Assembly (NCBI GenBank): GCA_018336015.1
Contig: JAGXQZ010000051.1
Span: 124,001-188,000 of the forward strand
From: Algoriphagus sp.
Lineage (GTDB): Bacteria; Bacteroidota; Bacteroidia; Cytophagales; Cyclobacteriaceae
Direction: 5' to 3'
DNA length: 64,000 bases
How positions within the stretch are numbered: position 1 is the first letter of the stretch; each line of letters opens with the position of its first letter. Of this stretch, positions 51,940 through 62,500 are shown in pieces. The position numbers and the translations under genes were made by a program. Below the pieces are notes generated by a model. It ran no database searches. It was not told the DNA's origin and worked only from the letters and a program-made list of their open reading frames with translations.

Positions 51940-53253
51940 TTAGATTACTTTGGTTTTACCAGGAACTGCATGTGGATAGAAGCCGTCAGCATTTGGGAGT
52001 AGCTTTGGCATGGCATCCCAAGCGAGTTTTTCAGGGAACAAATCTACAGTCCCGTTGAGTGCTTCATCCCAAGTGACAACCTTACCGGAATACGTTGCAT
52101 AACGTCCCATGATCGCGGTTAGCGTGGACTTAGCTGCATTTTCAGCATCTGCAAATTTGTATTCACCTTTGACGATAGCGGCCCAAAGCTCGTCATGCTC
52201 GACTTGATAGGGGTTTGGATTGTTATCTCGGTTGTGCGTGTAGATAGCATTTCCTTTCCAGTCAGTCATCACTCCGTGATTTCCTGCGCTTAGGAATACC
52301 TTTCCTTTTGTTCCTTGGAAAGTCTCATCCACACGGTTGGCTGCACCAGGGAAGTGACGGCACTCGGAGTGAATCACGGATCCATCGGCGTAAGTCAGTG
52401 TCAACACATGGTGATCAAAAATCTCCCCATGGTCTTTTCCTGTACGCACTTGACGTCCACCTGTCCCTTCTGCTTTTACCGGGTAGCCATTTTTGGCCCA
52501 GTTGGCAATGTCAATATTATGGACGTGCTGCTCCACGATATGGTCTCCACACAGCCAGTTGAAGTAATACCAGTTTCTCATTTGGTACTCCATCTCGGTC
52601 TGTCCGGGCTTTCGCTCGCGCACCCAAACACCCCCGTCATTCCAGTACACCTGACCACCCACGATATCTCCTAAAGCTCCATCGTGAATTCGCTTCATAA
52701 CTTCTCGGTAGTTATGCTGATAGTGTCGCTGTAGGCCGACTACGACGTTTAGTTTCTTAGCTTTGGCTACCTCGGCAGCGGCCAAAACTTTTCGAATACC
52801 GGCGGCATCTGTAGCCATGGGCTTTTCTGCGAAAATCTGCTTGCCTTGATTGACCGCTTCTTCAAAATGGGAAGGACGGAAACCAGGAGGTGCTGCCAAG
52901 ATAACTACATCTGCCTCAGCCATTGCTTTCTTGTATCCGTCAAACCCTACAAAGCGTTTTTCCACAGGAACATCAACTTTGTCTTTTCCATACTTGTCAA
53001 AAATGGCTTTGTAACTGGAGTCGAGTCTATCCTGAAATGCATCTGCCATCGCGACTAACTTGATCGGATGGCCTGTCTCAAAGGCTTGGAACACTGCTCC
53101 TGTACCTCGACCACCGCAGCCAATGACCGCTAGTTTGATCTGATTGTCCGGTGCCGCATGAGCTCCCGGAACCAAAAATGAAGGTGCCAGCATGCCACCG
53201 GTCACCAATGCAGAGGTCTTGAGAAAGTCTCTGCGTGAATTTTGATTGTTCAT
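51940..53253 (-). CDS. Gfo/Idh/MocA family oxidoreductase, Tat-exported
   Basis: This 437-residue NAD(P)-dependent sugar oxidoreductase-like protein has twin-arginine signal NSRRDFLKTSALVTGG, Rossmann motif LAVIGCGGRGTGAV, the EKPMATD motif that holds the catalytic Lys, and a C-terminal alpha/beta domain with YWNDGGVWVRERKPGQ and WLCGDHIVEQHVHNID. It probably carries bound cofactor and oxidises a sugar or polyol in the periplasm. ATG 53253 is used; an in-frame ATG lies 11 codons earlier. Confidence 0.86.
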   Translation of the reverse strand: MNNQNSRRDFLKTSALVTGGMLAPSFLVPGAHAAPDNQIKLAVIGCGGRGTGAVFQAFETGHPIKLVAMADAFQDRLDSSYKAIFDKYGKDKVDVPVEKRFVGFDGYKKAMAEADVVILAAPPGFRPSHFEEAVNQGKQIFAEKPMATDAAGIRKVLAAAEVAKAKKLNVVVGLQRHYQHNYREVMKRIHDGALGDIVGGQVYWNDGGVWVRERKPGQTEMEYQMRNWYYFNWLCGDHIVEQHVHNIDIANWAKNGYPVKAEGTGGRQVRTGKDHGEIFDHHVLTLTYADGSVIHSECRHFPGAANRVDETFQGTKGKVFLSAGNHGVMTDWKGNAIYTHNRDNNPNPYQVEHDELWAAIVKGEYKFADAENAAKSTLTAIMGRYATYSGKVVTWDEALNGTVDLFPEKLAWDAMPKLLPNADGFYPHAVPGKTKVI

Positions 53254-53272
53254 AGTATGGTTATTTTGGTTT

Positions 53273-54229
53273 TTAATAATCTGCAATAGGTTCCTGAGTG
53301 TAATAAGCCATAATCTGCTCAGGAGAGGGGGGATTCAGTGGTCTTACCAGACGAAGGCCGATAAATGGCGCCTCAGGAAACCACCACTGACTCTTAGGAA
53401 TCTGTGGGTCAATCCGCTTCCAAGAGGGGTCAGAAACTCCCCGGAAAGCTGATCCGATCTCTGAATCAGAAGTTTTGAAACTACCGCCTCTTACAACATG
53501 AGGATAAAGTTTACCAGCAGGATTATAAGGATTGTCCTTGCCTGACCTGCTGTAGAAATCCTTTTCATACAAATCGATCGTCCATTCCTGCACATTGCCA
53601 TAGATATCATAAAGCCCCCAAGGATTCGGCTTCTTTTTACCTACCTCATGAGTTGCTCCGCCACTATTTGTAGCTGTCCAAGCATATTCGACGAGTTTGG
53701 ATTCTTCTTTTCCGAAGAAAAAGCGGTCCGTAGATCCAGCCCGAGCAGCATATTCCCATTCAGCTTCCGTCGGCAATCGGTAGAAAATTCCTGTTTTCAA
53801 ATACAACCAATAGCAATACTGAATCGCCCCATATTGGGTCATTCCCACGGCAGGCTTACCTTCTTTACCCATCCCAAAGGTCATGTCGAGGTAGGGCAAA
53901 CTCGGGCGTGTCAACCCATCCACTCGTTCCTCTACTCCACCCTCTGTCATGGTCTGCTCGTAATGCTTATCCAAAAACAGCTCAAATGCATCCCATGTTA
54001 CCTCATGTGTTCCCATCCAAAAGGCATCCACTTTGACTTCGTGGGCAGGATTTTGATCTGGAAATTGGGGATCACTGGAGCCCATCTTAAAAGTCCCTGC
54101 AGGAATCGGAGTCATGTCAAAGAACACTGGAGTTCCGGGAATTTTCTGGGTATAGGCCTCAAAAACAGTCGACTCGTTGAGCTGGAAGCTCATCAAGATC
54201 AAGCCTGAGGCAATGAATAATTTTTTCAT
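53273..54229 (-). CDS. Formylglycine-generating-enzyme (SUMF1)-like protein, exported
   Basis: This 318-residue protein has a signal peptide (KLFIASGLILMSFQ) and a SUMF1/FGE-sulfatase domain: MTPIPAGTFKMGSSDPQ, HEVKVDAFWMGTHEVTWDAF, YRLPTEAEWEYAARAGS, YGNVQEWT, VRGGSF and the final FIGLRLVRP. True FGEs need a Cys pair and a sulfatase partner; there is no sulfatase gene in the window. Many Bacteroidota members of this fold act as binding or structural proteins instead. It lies within the susC-D cluster. Confidence 0.82.
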   Translation of the reverse strand: MKKLFIASGLILMSFQLNESTVFEAYTQKIPGTPVFFDMTPIPAGTFKMGSSDPQFPDQNPAHEVKVDAFWMGTHEVTWDAFELFLDKHYEQTMTEGGVEERVDGLTRPSLPYLDMTFGMGKEGKPAVGMTQYGAIQYCYWLYLKTGIFYRLPTEAEWEYAARAGSTDRFFFGKEESKLVEYAWTATNSGGATHEVGKKKPNPWGLYDIYGNVQEWTIDLYEKDFYSRSGKDNPYNPAGKLYPHVVRGGSFKTSDSEIGSAFRGVSDPSWKRIDPQIPKSQWWFPEAPFIGLRLVRPLNPPSPEQIMAYYTQEPIADY

Positions 54230-54283
54230 AGGTTGCTGGGGGGCATGAATGATTGAAAATAAGCCTTTTCTGTTTTTTTTAAA

Positions 54284-57200
54284 TTAGTCTTTTGATGAAA
54301 GGTTACGAAATAGATGAACCGCCTGCCCGTTTTGCTTTACCAAAAGAAAACCCTGAGAAAATTCAATGGCTCGAACTTCGCCACGAAGTGAGACTCCTGA
54401 TTGCTGTGCTGTAATCGGAGTGAAATTTCCTTTTCCATCTCCCAAAAACACTTGAAGATGGTTAGCTGTATACCTGCCAAATTTCAATTTGGCATCGAGC
54501 AAATTACCTCCCAGGATCATATCCAGGTGACCATCTGCATTGAAGTCGCCTTTCTCCGCAGCAAACACAGGGGCAAACTGTGCTTGAATGGGAAGCGGCT
54601 TTGAAATGAATTTACCGTCCGCATTCAGGACAAAATAGGAGGTTTCCAATCGATTGATGAAAATGGAGGAAGCATCCTTTCGTTCCTCAACCGTTAACAG
54701 ATTATCCATTTTCACTTCGGAAAAACTCTTGAAGTCGAGGTATCTTTTCTTGAGAAAATTCACCTGACCCAAAATCTCATCTCTACTTGGAGAAGGGTAT
54801 TTTTCTCCTTTGATGTAATATCCCAAAATGGCATCTGTGGAGCCATTGGCATCAAAATCTTTGTAGAGTAATTCCATCGGCTGGGTGTCGCTGGCAAAAA
54901 GTTGGGAGTTTTTCCCATGATTACCTACCAAAAGTTCCAGCTTGCCATCCTGATCCCAATCACCCAGGAGCAGATCAGACCAAAGTCCCACCTGTGGCAA
55001 AGCGAAAAAGTCGGACGTGGAATTTTCCCAAGTTTTATTCTTTTTGGAAAATACAGTTATCGGCATGGCATCCCCGACGAATACCAATTCATTTGCCCCA
55101 TCCGAATTGAAATCTGCCACGGCTACACCGGTGACCATTCCCAGCTTAGCCAAGTCCGGTGCTATTGACTCCGTTTGATCGGTGAATTTCCCTTTTCCAT
55201 CCCCAATCCAAATCCGAGCTCCAGGCGAAGTCGGGTATTGACCGGGATTGACCCGAGCTCCCACAAGCAAATCCAGAATTCCATCACCATTCAGATCTTC
55301 GGCTAAAGCCGCACCTGTGGGGAAATTTTCTTTAGGAAGCGCATCAGGCGATTTACGGAATTTACCTTTCCCGTCATTGAGGTATAGTCGGTCGCTTAAT
55401 GCATCATCACCAAGGCTAAATTGGTAAACTCCCCCACTTGCTACATATAAGTCTTTGAATCCATCCCCATTGGCATCAAAAGCGATGGTAACCACATCCT
55501 CGGAAGCTCTTTCTCCCATGAAACCAGTCGAATCTACCCTGCCAAGCTTTCCATTTCCCAAGCCAAAAATCATTTTCCCACTCAAACCGGCATCTCCACC
55601 CACAAACATATCTGTCTCTCCATCGCCATTGAAATCCTCTAGAACCATGGCCTTGCCATTTCCTGAGATCCCAAAGCTCATCAAGGGCTGTCTTTTGAAA
55701 TCATTCACTTCTTGGCCTTTGGAAAGAGGCACTTTTGAAACAGAAGCAAACAATCCCTTCTCAGGCGAGAGATTGTTGACTTTTTCATTTTTGGCTTCAC
55801 TTTGAGTTAGTTCTAGGGTTTGATTCGCCTCGACTTTAGCCAACTTGGTGATCTTACCTCCAGGCCAGCTAACCTGAATGGAGTCAACAGCAGTCAAGGT
55901 ACCCATTCCAAAAGTCAAGTAAGGCGCCACGGATGATTGATATCCTCTAAACGGACTCAGTTCTTGGTATTGAATTCCCTGAGGCGTAAAGAGGGTAACT
56001 TTTGCTCCAAGTCCAAGTGAATTCTGATCTTCTCCCTTGAGTTTGATTTTCAAATAATTCCCCTTTTGCTGCTGAATGGACAAGTTTTCATAGACCATTG
56101 CGGGAGCATTCAGATTGTTGAGGATGAGATCCATGTCTCCGTCATTGTCCAAATCGGCATAGGCAGCCCCATTGGTGTTTGCATGTTGAGGAAGGCCCCA
56201 AGAGTCGGAGACATTCTCGAACGTGAGGTCCTGACGGTTTCTGAAGGTGTAATTCTTTAGATTAGAAGAAGTCATGGATTTGACTAGCGTCAAAAGATCC
56301 TCGCGTCTGAGTTGTCCCCCTTTGGTCTGCACATAGTTATCCATGTATTTCAAAAAATCCTGATTGTTATAATCCCTCAGGTAGCCATTGGTGATGAAAA
56401 GGTCCTTCCATCCGTCCAAGTCCAAGTCTGTAAAGAGTGCTGACCAGCTCCAATCTGTATTCGAAACACCCGAAAGCTGTCCAATCTCATGAAAGGTGCC
56501 ATCTCCCGCATTGAGATGGAGCATATTCCGCATGTATTGGTAATAAAATCCCCGATCGACATTGAATTGAAACGCTTCAAAATTATCCGGAGAAAGCAGA
56601 AGCTTTTGACGTTGATTATCCTCTGGCAGCATGTCCAGCGTAAAGATGTCCACGAGACCGTCATTATTGATATCCGCGATGTCATTTCCCATGGAAAAAT
56701 GGGAAACCTGATCCAGCATATTCTGGATTTCATCTTTGAATGTGCCGTTTTTCTGATTGATATACAGGTAATCCGGCATGGTGTAATCGTTGCCGATATA
56801 GATATCCGGCCAGCCGTCCTGATTGATATCGGAGACATTGACTCCCAATCCATAGGAAAGACTAGATGAGGAAATTCCGGCCTTTTCACTCACTTCTGTA
56901 AACTTTCCATTTCGGTTTTCAAAAAGCTGAGAACCGGCTTCATGCTTTTCCTTCAGGAGATTTTTGGTCAACCTCACATCCATATTTTGGATGGATTTGA
57001 TGTTGTGATTAAGGAGAAATAAATCCAAATCTCCATCTAAGTCATAGTCAAAAAATGCAGCTGAAGTGGACGTGTTTTCCGAAGCTATCCCATATTCCTC
57101 AGCCATTTCTTTGAATTGTGGGATGCCTTGAGCATTGACTCCTTGATTGACAAAAAGCTCATTTTTACGCTTTTCAGGCATCAACGCACCTGAATGACAC

Positions 57201-57628
57201 TGGTAAATATCCAACAAGCCATCCCCGTTGATATCAACCATGACGACACCTGTTTTCCATGGGCCCGGCCTACCTTCTGTACCGGATTCGGAAGTAATGT
57301 CTTTGAATTTTAGGTTTCCTTGGTTGAGGTAAAGTTGATTTTGCCCCACATTGGAAGAAAAATAAAGGTCATCAAGCCCATCTCCATTTATGTCGCCAAC
57401 TGCGACACCACCACCATTGTAGAGGTACTCATACATGAGAACGTTGAGGTTGAGATTTTCCTCCAGGGGATTGACAAAATTGATCCCTGTCTGCTCCGAG
57501 GGAAGGAGCTTAAACAAAGGATTGGAAGGTGCTGCTTGAGAAGTCGAATCTGTTTCTACTGATTGGTTACAGGAAAAAAATAGCGCAATCGAACTGAGTA
57601 AAAAAAGAGGTAATCGTAACTGCTTCAT
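54284..57628 (-). CDS. Large FG-GAP/VCBS-repeat lipoprotein with ASPIC/UnbV domain (CRTAC1-like)
   Basis: This 1114-residue lipoprotein has signal LPLFLLSSIALFFSC. Two beta-propeller parts built of FG-GAP repeats with Asp-rich Ca2+ loops (DINGDGLDDLYFSSN, DYDLDGDLDLFLLNH, DLDNDGDMDLILNN, DFNGDGETDMFVGGD) flank a central ASPIC/UnbV-like domain near residues 520-605 (GLGAKVTLFTPQG, VDSIQVSWPGG). This design is common next to SusC/SusD pairs in Bacteroidota, where it is presumed to bind glycans or proteins outside the cell. It follows susD after a hairpin. Confidence 0.85.
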   Translation of the reverse strand: MKQLRLPLFLLSSIALFFSCNQSVETDSTSQAAPSNPLFKLLPSEQTGINFVNPLEENLNLNVLMYEYLYNGGGVAVGDINGDGLDDLYFSSNVGQNQLYLNQGNLKFKDITSESGTEGRPGPWKTGVVMVDINGDGLLDIYQCHSGALMPEKRKNELFVNQGVNAQGIPQFKEMAEEYGIASENTSTSAAFFDYDLDGDLDLFLLNHNIKSIQNMDVRLTKNLLKEKHEAGSQLFENRNGKFTEVSEKAGISSSSLSYGLGVNVSDINQDGWPDIYIGNDYTMPDYLYINQKNGTFKDEIQNMLDQVSHFSMGNDIADINNDGLVDIFTLDMLPEDNQRQKLLLSPDNFEAFQFNVDRGFYYQYMRNMLHLNAGDGTFHEIGQLSGVSNTDWSWSALFTDLDLDGWKDLFITNGYLRDYNNQDFLKYMDNYVQTKGGQLRREDLLTLVKSMTSSNLKNYTFRNRQDLTFENVSDSWGLPQHANTNGAAYADLDNDGDMDLILNNLNAPAMVYENLSIQQQKGNYLKIKLKGEDQNSLGLGAKVTLFTPQGIQYQELSPFRGYQSSVAPYLTFGMGTLTAVDSIQVSWPGGKITKLAKVEANQTLELTQSEAKNEKVNNLSPEKGLFASVSKVPLSKGQEVNDFKRQPLMSFGISGNGKAMVLEDFNGDGETDMFVGGDAGLSGKMIFGLGNGKLGRVDSTGFMGERASEDVVTIAFDANGDGFKDLYVASGGVYQFSLGDDALSDRLYLNDGKGKFRKSPDALPKENFPTGAALAEDLNGDGILDLLVGARVNPGQYPTSPGARIWIGDGKGKFTDQTESIAPDLAKLGMVTGVAVADFNSDGANELVFVGDAMPITVFSKKNKTWENSTSDFFALPQVGLWSDLLLGDWDQDGKLELLVGNHGKNSQLFASDTQPMELLYKDFDANGSTDAILGYYIKGEKYPSPSRDEILGQVNFLKKRYLDFKSFSEVKMDNLLTVEERKDASSIFINRLETSYFVLNADGKFISKPLPIQAQFAPVFAAEKGDFNADGHLDMILGGNLLDAKLKFGRYTANHLQVFLGDGKGNFTPITAQQSGVSLRGEVRAIEFSQGFLLVKQNGQAVHLFRNLSSKD

Positions 57629-57637
57629 AGGAAATAA

Positions 57638-57669
57638 GTCTGGGCTATCCCAAATGGAATAGCCCAGAC
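57638..57669 (-). terminator. Hairpin between susD and the FG-GAP lipoprotein gene
   Basis: An 11-bp perfect stem (57638-57648 with 57659-57669) and only TTATTT on the minus strand after it. More likely a partial terminator or 3'-end stabiliser that makes susC-D transcripts more abundant than the downstream genes. Confidence 0.6.
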
Positions 57670-57684
57670 AAGATAATCAGGAAT

Positions 57685-59538
57685 TTAGAATCCAGGGTTC
57701 TGAACCAACTCGCTATTTCGGTTCATTTCATCACGATGGATTGGCAAATAGTACATTTTGTCCAACCACTTTCTGTTTTCCTTACCCGGATCCATATCGA
57801 TAACTTTGTAGACGTAATCGAAAATTTCAGGATCGTATTTGTAAACTCCAAGCGTCTTACCAGGTTTGAGTGTGCCTCTGATACTGATACCGTTTGCTTG
57901 TCTGCTAAAGGCTTGAGGAGCAATCATCCATCTTCTTACGTCGTGGTAACGCTGCTCTTCGTAAGCCATCTCGATTCTTCGCTCATTTCTGTAACGCTGT
58001 CTCAAAGCATCACCGGTTTCTGTTACAGCCGGTTGGCCTACTCGGAATCGGATTTGATTCAACCATTTTCTGGCTTCTTCTTCCTGACCCAATTCGATAC
58101 TAGCTTCAACGTAATTAAGTACAGCTTCTGTGTATCTGAGTACTGGCCAAGGAACTTGCTGCCAAGTATTTTGGTCTACGATTGCTGGATTGGCATCCAC
58201 GAATTTACGGAAGTAATAACCAGTATAGCTACCATTCCAGTCTTCGATAGGGCTGTTACGAGTATCCAAACCGAAGTGTGTGACTTTAGCACCTGCTGCA
58301 TTAGTCACTTCGTAAGTACCTGTCTGGATTTGTCCTAGTGGATCTCTTACTTGGTTAGCAGAAGATCTTGGCTTCCACTGAGCACCATCATAAAGTACTG
58401 AAGCATAGAATCTAGCATCACGGTTTTTGTAAGGTGCTGCAGCTTGGTCAGGATTGCTCCAAGAAAACTTGGTACCATCCATCATTTCGTAGTCATCGAT
58501 CAAAAGCTGAACAGGAGTATTTCCCGCCCAGTTATTGTATCCGTTAGGACCATTGAACAAGCCCTGACGACCACCGTTCTCATTTTTGAGGTTGATGAAA
58601 TATCTACCCAAAATGATTTCAGCTTCGCCACCGCTTCTAGCCATGGAGTTGTTGATGTAATTCTGGATACCTTCTGCATGGGAAACAGGAGCAGAAAGAC
58701 CCATTTTGTTACCTGTCGTCGCATCCAAAACTGCCTTAGCAGCGGCTTGTGCTTTTTGCCATCTTTCTGCTCGGCTTCCAGAAGGATACGCCAAGTACTC
58801 GATTTTGGCATAACCAGCTAGATCTGCTGACTTAGCTTTAGCAGTCGGTCCATCATGAAGGTCACTGGCAGCATAGAGCAATACTCGTGACTTAAGGGCC
58901 AAAGATGCAATTTGAGTAGCTCTTCCATTAATTCTAGACTTACCGGTGAGGAGTGTGGCTGCTTCATCCAAATCCTTTACGATAAAATTCACGCATTCTT
59001 CAAAGGTATTTCTTGGAGCTTTGAAAGTCTCAGAATCTAGGGTATAAGGCTTGTCAATAATCGGGAAGCCACCATAGTATCTCAATAACTGATGCGAATA
59101 GTACGCTCTTAAGAATTTAGCCTCTCCGATCAATCTATCTGTATTGGCTCCCTTTGGAAAGTTAGTATCGCTCATTTTTGCGATAGCTACGTTAGCCGCA
59201 CGGATACGAGAATACATTTGGTTCCAAGCTAATGTACCATTTACCCATCCGATATCAGCCGAGTTGGATCTAGCCTCAGTAATGGTAGTTATACCACGAC
59301 CCGGGTGAGTGAAAATAGCTTCATCCGTCAAGGAAGCAAGCATTTGCTCATCAAAACCACCATTGCCGAAACCTTGGTAAATACCCACTACGAAAGCTTC
59401 CGCTAAAGCAGGATCCGCCCAAACGGCATTTTCAGATACTTGACCCAGTGGGCGTGTATTTAGGAAATCATCATTACAAGCTGTAAACGCAAAGCTTGTA
59501 GCAAGAAGTAAAGCGACGATCTTATTTAATCTTTTCAT
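57685..59538 (-). CDS. SusD/RagB-family nutrient-binding outer-membrane lipoprotein
   Basis: This 617-residue lipoprotein has lipobox TSFAFTAC (Cys21) and the SusD opening NDDFLNTRPLGQVSENAVW. TPR-like helices follow (AKFLRAYYSHQLLRYYGGFPII) and the C-terminal RYRNERRIEMAYEEQRYHDVRRW, which is the family hallmark. It caps the SusC channel and binds the ligand. It starts 11 bp after susC. The ligand-contact residues do not reveal the substrate. Confidence 0.93.
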   Translation of the reverse strand: MKRLNKIVALLLATSFAFTACNDDFLNTRPLGQVSENAVWADPALAEAFVVGIYQGFGNGGFDEQMLASLTDEAIFTHPGRGITTITEARSNSADIGWVNGTLAWNQMYSRIRAANVAIAKMSDTNFPKGANTDRLIGEAKFLRAYYSHQLLRYYGGFPIIDKPYTLDSETFKAPRNTFEECVNFIVKDLDEAATLLTGKSRINGRATQIASLALKSRVLLYAASDLHDGPTAKAKSADLAGYAKIEYLAYPSGSRAERWQKAQAAAKAVLDATTGNKMGLSAPVSHAEGIQNYINNSMARSGGEAEIILGRYFINLKNENGGRQGLFNGPNGYNNWAGNTPVQLLIDDYEMMDGTKFSWSNPDQAAAPYKNRDARFYASVLYDGAQWKPRSSANQVRDPLGQIQTGTYEVTNAAGAKVTHFGLDTRNSPIEDWNGSYTGYYFRKFVDANPAIVDQNTWQQVPWPVLRYTEAVLNYVEASIELGQEEEARKWLNQIRFRVGQPAVTETGDALRQRYRNERRIEMAYEEQRYHDVRRWMIAPQAFSRQANGISIRGTLKPGKTLGVYKYDPEIFDYVYKVIDMDPGKENRKWLDKMYYLPIHRDEMNRNSELVQNPGF

Positions 59539-59549
59539 GATTGTCTAGG

Positions 59550-62500
59550 TTAGAAAGTGACATTTAGACCAGTGCTGATAATTCTAGCTTGAGGATAGTA
59601 CTGCCCTGTAGAGCTAGCTGTCTCAGGGTCATAAACCCCCAATTTATCCCAAGTAAACAGATTGAGTCCGTTTACATAGACACGTAGGTTTCTCACACCT
59701 GCTTTTTCGGCGATAAATGAAGGCAGATTGTAACCCAACTCCAGGTTCTTCAGACGGACATAATCGGTGCTTCTAAACCAATAGGTGTTACCGCTGGAGA
59801 AATATTGATCATTTCTGTTGGCAATCCTTGGATGAACGCTGCTTGGATTGTCGATCGTCCATCTGTTTTCATAGATGTCCAACAGGAAGTTACCAATGTT
59901 ACCGGATTCACCTGCACTCACATATTGTCTTGCACCTGCCGCACCTTGGAAAAGGACAGACAGATCAAAGTTTTTGAAAGAAGCATTTAAGGTCACCCCA
60001 CCTTGGAATCTTGGAATATCGTTGTCATCCATACGGATTCGGTCATCAGGATTAATTTTTCCATCACCGTTCACATCCTTATACTTCATGTCACCAGGAC
60101 GAAGGTTGTTAGTGATTGACTTGTAGTCCAACGGATTGGAATTGATTTCTTCCTGGGTAGCAAATACACCATCATACTGATAGACCAAGAACGTGTTCAT
60201 TGGCTTGCCAGTAGAACGCTGCCATTCCGGAGCTCCCGGAGCTTCGTCCCAGAAGAGGATTTTGTTCTTTGCATAACCGCCATTAACACCTACTGAATAC
60301 GTAAAGTCGCCTACATTTCCTCTGTAGCCTACACTGAAATCATACCCTTTGTTCTCTACTTCACCAATGTTTTCGGCTGGAAGGATCAAACCTGTACTTT
60401 GAGGTACAGAGGCATTTTTCTGCCAAAGGATATTTGTACGCTTGTTGTAGAAAACGTCAAACTCGAAGAAAATTTTGCCATCCATGAATTGACCCTCAAA
60501 ACCCAAGTTGGAGTTGTTAGCCACTTCCCAAGTGATTCGAGTATTTGGAACTCTGTTTTCCAATAGGGTTTTTACCTCCGTATTGTTAGCGATGTAAGAG
60601 CTGAAGCCGTAAGTGGATAGGAATTGGTATTCCTGAAGAGCACCTCCGAAGAAGATCTGGTCGTTACCCAACTGTCCCCAAGAACCTCTGATTTTGAAGA
60701 AGTCCATGGTTTTTCCAATTGAATTTTTCCAGAAACCTTCGTCAGAGACTACCCAGCCCAACATGACACCAGGGAAGAAACCGTAACGAGTAGCCTCTGG
60801 GAAGATGTATGAACCATCATATCTCCAAAGGAATTCCGCTAGATATTTCTCCTTGTAGTTGTAAGAGGCACGACCGAAGTAATTGAGACGAGCTCTTTCA
60901 AAGGCACCACCGCCGTTGTTTTTCTCCAAGTCACCACCGGCAAACATTTGATCAATGGCTGTGGAGATAAAGTATCTTCTGAATGCATTGAAGTTGTTGC
61001 CTGACACAGTTTCCTTGTTAAAACCAGCCAAAACATTGATCGTGTGCTTATTGTCGATCACCTTGTCATAAGAGGCCACGGTACCCAAAAGGATATTCAG
61101 CGTGTTGCTATTAGCCTCTGTCAATCTTGGATCGGCTGGACCTCTCACAGTTGCTACCAACTTTGGAGTCACGCCATCCGCTTCAAAGCCTGAGCCTTTC
61201 TGATAAAGAACCCATGGAGTTTCCCAACGCTTATTAAACTGCATAGTCTTATCAATAGCACCTGTACCTGTGATTTTTAGGCCTTCAATACCTGGTACTT
61301 TGATTTCGATTGTTCCGTTGGTCTGGAAGTAATCTCTTGTATCACGGTCATAGCCAGTAGCATTTGTCGTGATTACTACAGGGTTCTCACCGTTTTCGAT
61401 ATCAGGTCCTGGTAGACCATTAGGCCAGAAAGCCGGCTGATTTGGTTTACCTCTCATTTGCATTCTGAAGATGGCACCTGCACCTCTTGTGGGGAAGAAT
61501 CGAGATTCTTCACGACCTAAAATACCCAAACCAACTTTCACGTACTTGTTAACAGTTGCGTCAAGGTTCATACGGATGTCATACTGCTTAAATCCTGTTG
61601 CAGACTGCTTGTAGTAACCATCCTGATCCTGATAGCCAATTGACGTCATGTATTTCACGTTGTCATTACCACCAACCAACTGTGCATTGACTCTGGTCTG
61701 TGGAGACCATGTCTTCAAAGTTGACTTATACCAATCGGTGTTAGGATAGTTCCATGGATCTGAACCGTTTCTGTAAAGCTCCAATTCATTAGGCAAATAA
61801 GGAGCCTTACGAACCACACCATTTGGTCTTGTGAAAGTTCCTGCTGTTTTGTAAGCTTGATTTGCAGCAGCCCACTCTCCTACAGGAAGTGCGTAGATAT
61901 CAAGGTCATTGAGCATTTCGGCATACTGGGCAGCATCTGCTAGGTCAGGAATAACCGTAGGCTGAGCAGCACCTTGATTGACTTGGAAAGTAAATTCTGG
62001 CTTACCGCTTTTTCCTCTTTTGGTGGTGACAAGGATAACCCCGTTGGCAGCTCGTGAACCGTAGATGGCTGCGGATGCATCTTTCAATACGGAGATACTT
62101 TCGATGTCATTTGGATTCAATCGGTCAATACCACCCGCTCGTGCAGGAATACCATCGATTACGATCAAGGCATCGTTGTTACCTAAGGTATTGGAGCCAC
62201 GGATTCGAATACTTGAGCCATCATATCCTGGTTCACCGCTTCTGTTTACTGCAACTACACCAGGCATACGACCTGCAATGGAGTTGGAAAGGTTCATAGC
62301 TGGAGACTTGGCAAGCTCACCCCCCTTCACAGAGGCTACCGAACCCGTAATTGTTTCCTTCTTTTGCTCACCATAACCTACCACGATCACCTCCTGAAGG
62401 GACTTGGTATCTGGTTTTAAGGTGATGGAAAGATTGCTTTGCGATCCCACCGGTACTTCTTGGGAAACAAATCCAATGAAGGAGAATACCAGAACAGCAG

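Noticed and set aside
53648..54208. A 186-codon plus-strand frame
   Set aside because: Antisense to the SUMF1-like gene, whose motifs are unmistakable; the opposite frame is a composition effect.
57736..58338. A 200-codon plus-strand frame
   Set aside because: Antisense to susD; no domain or signal seen.
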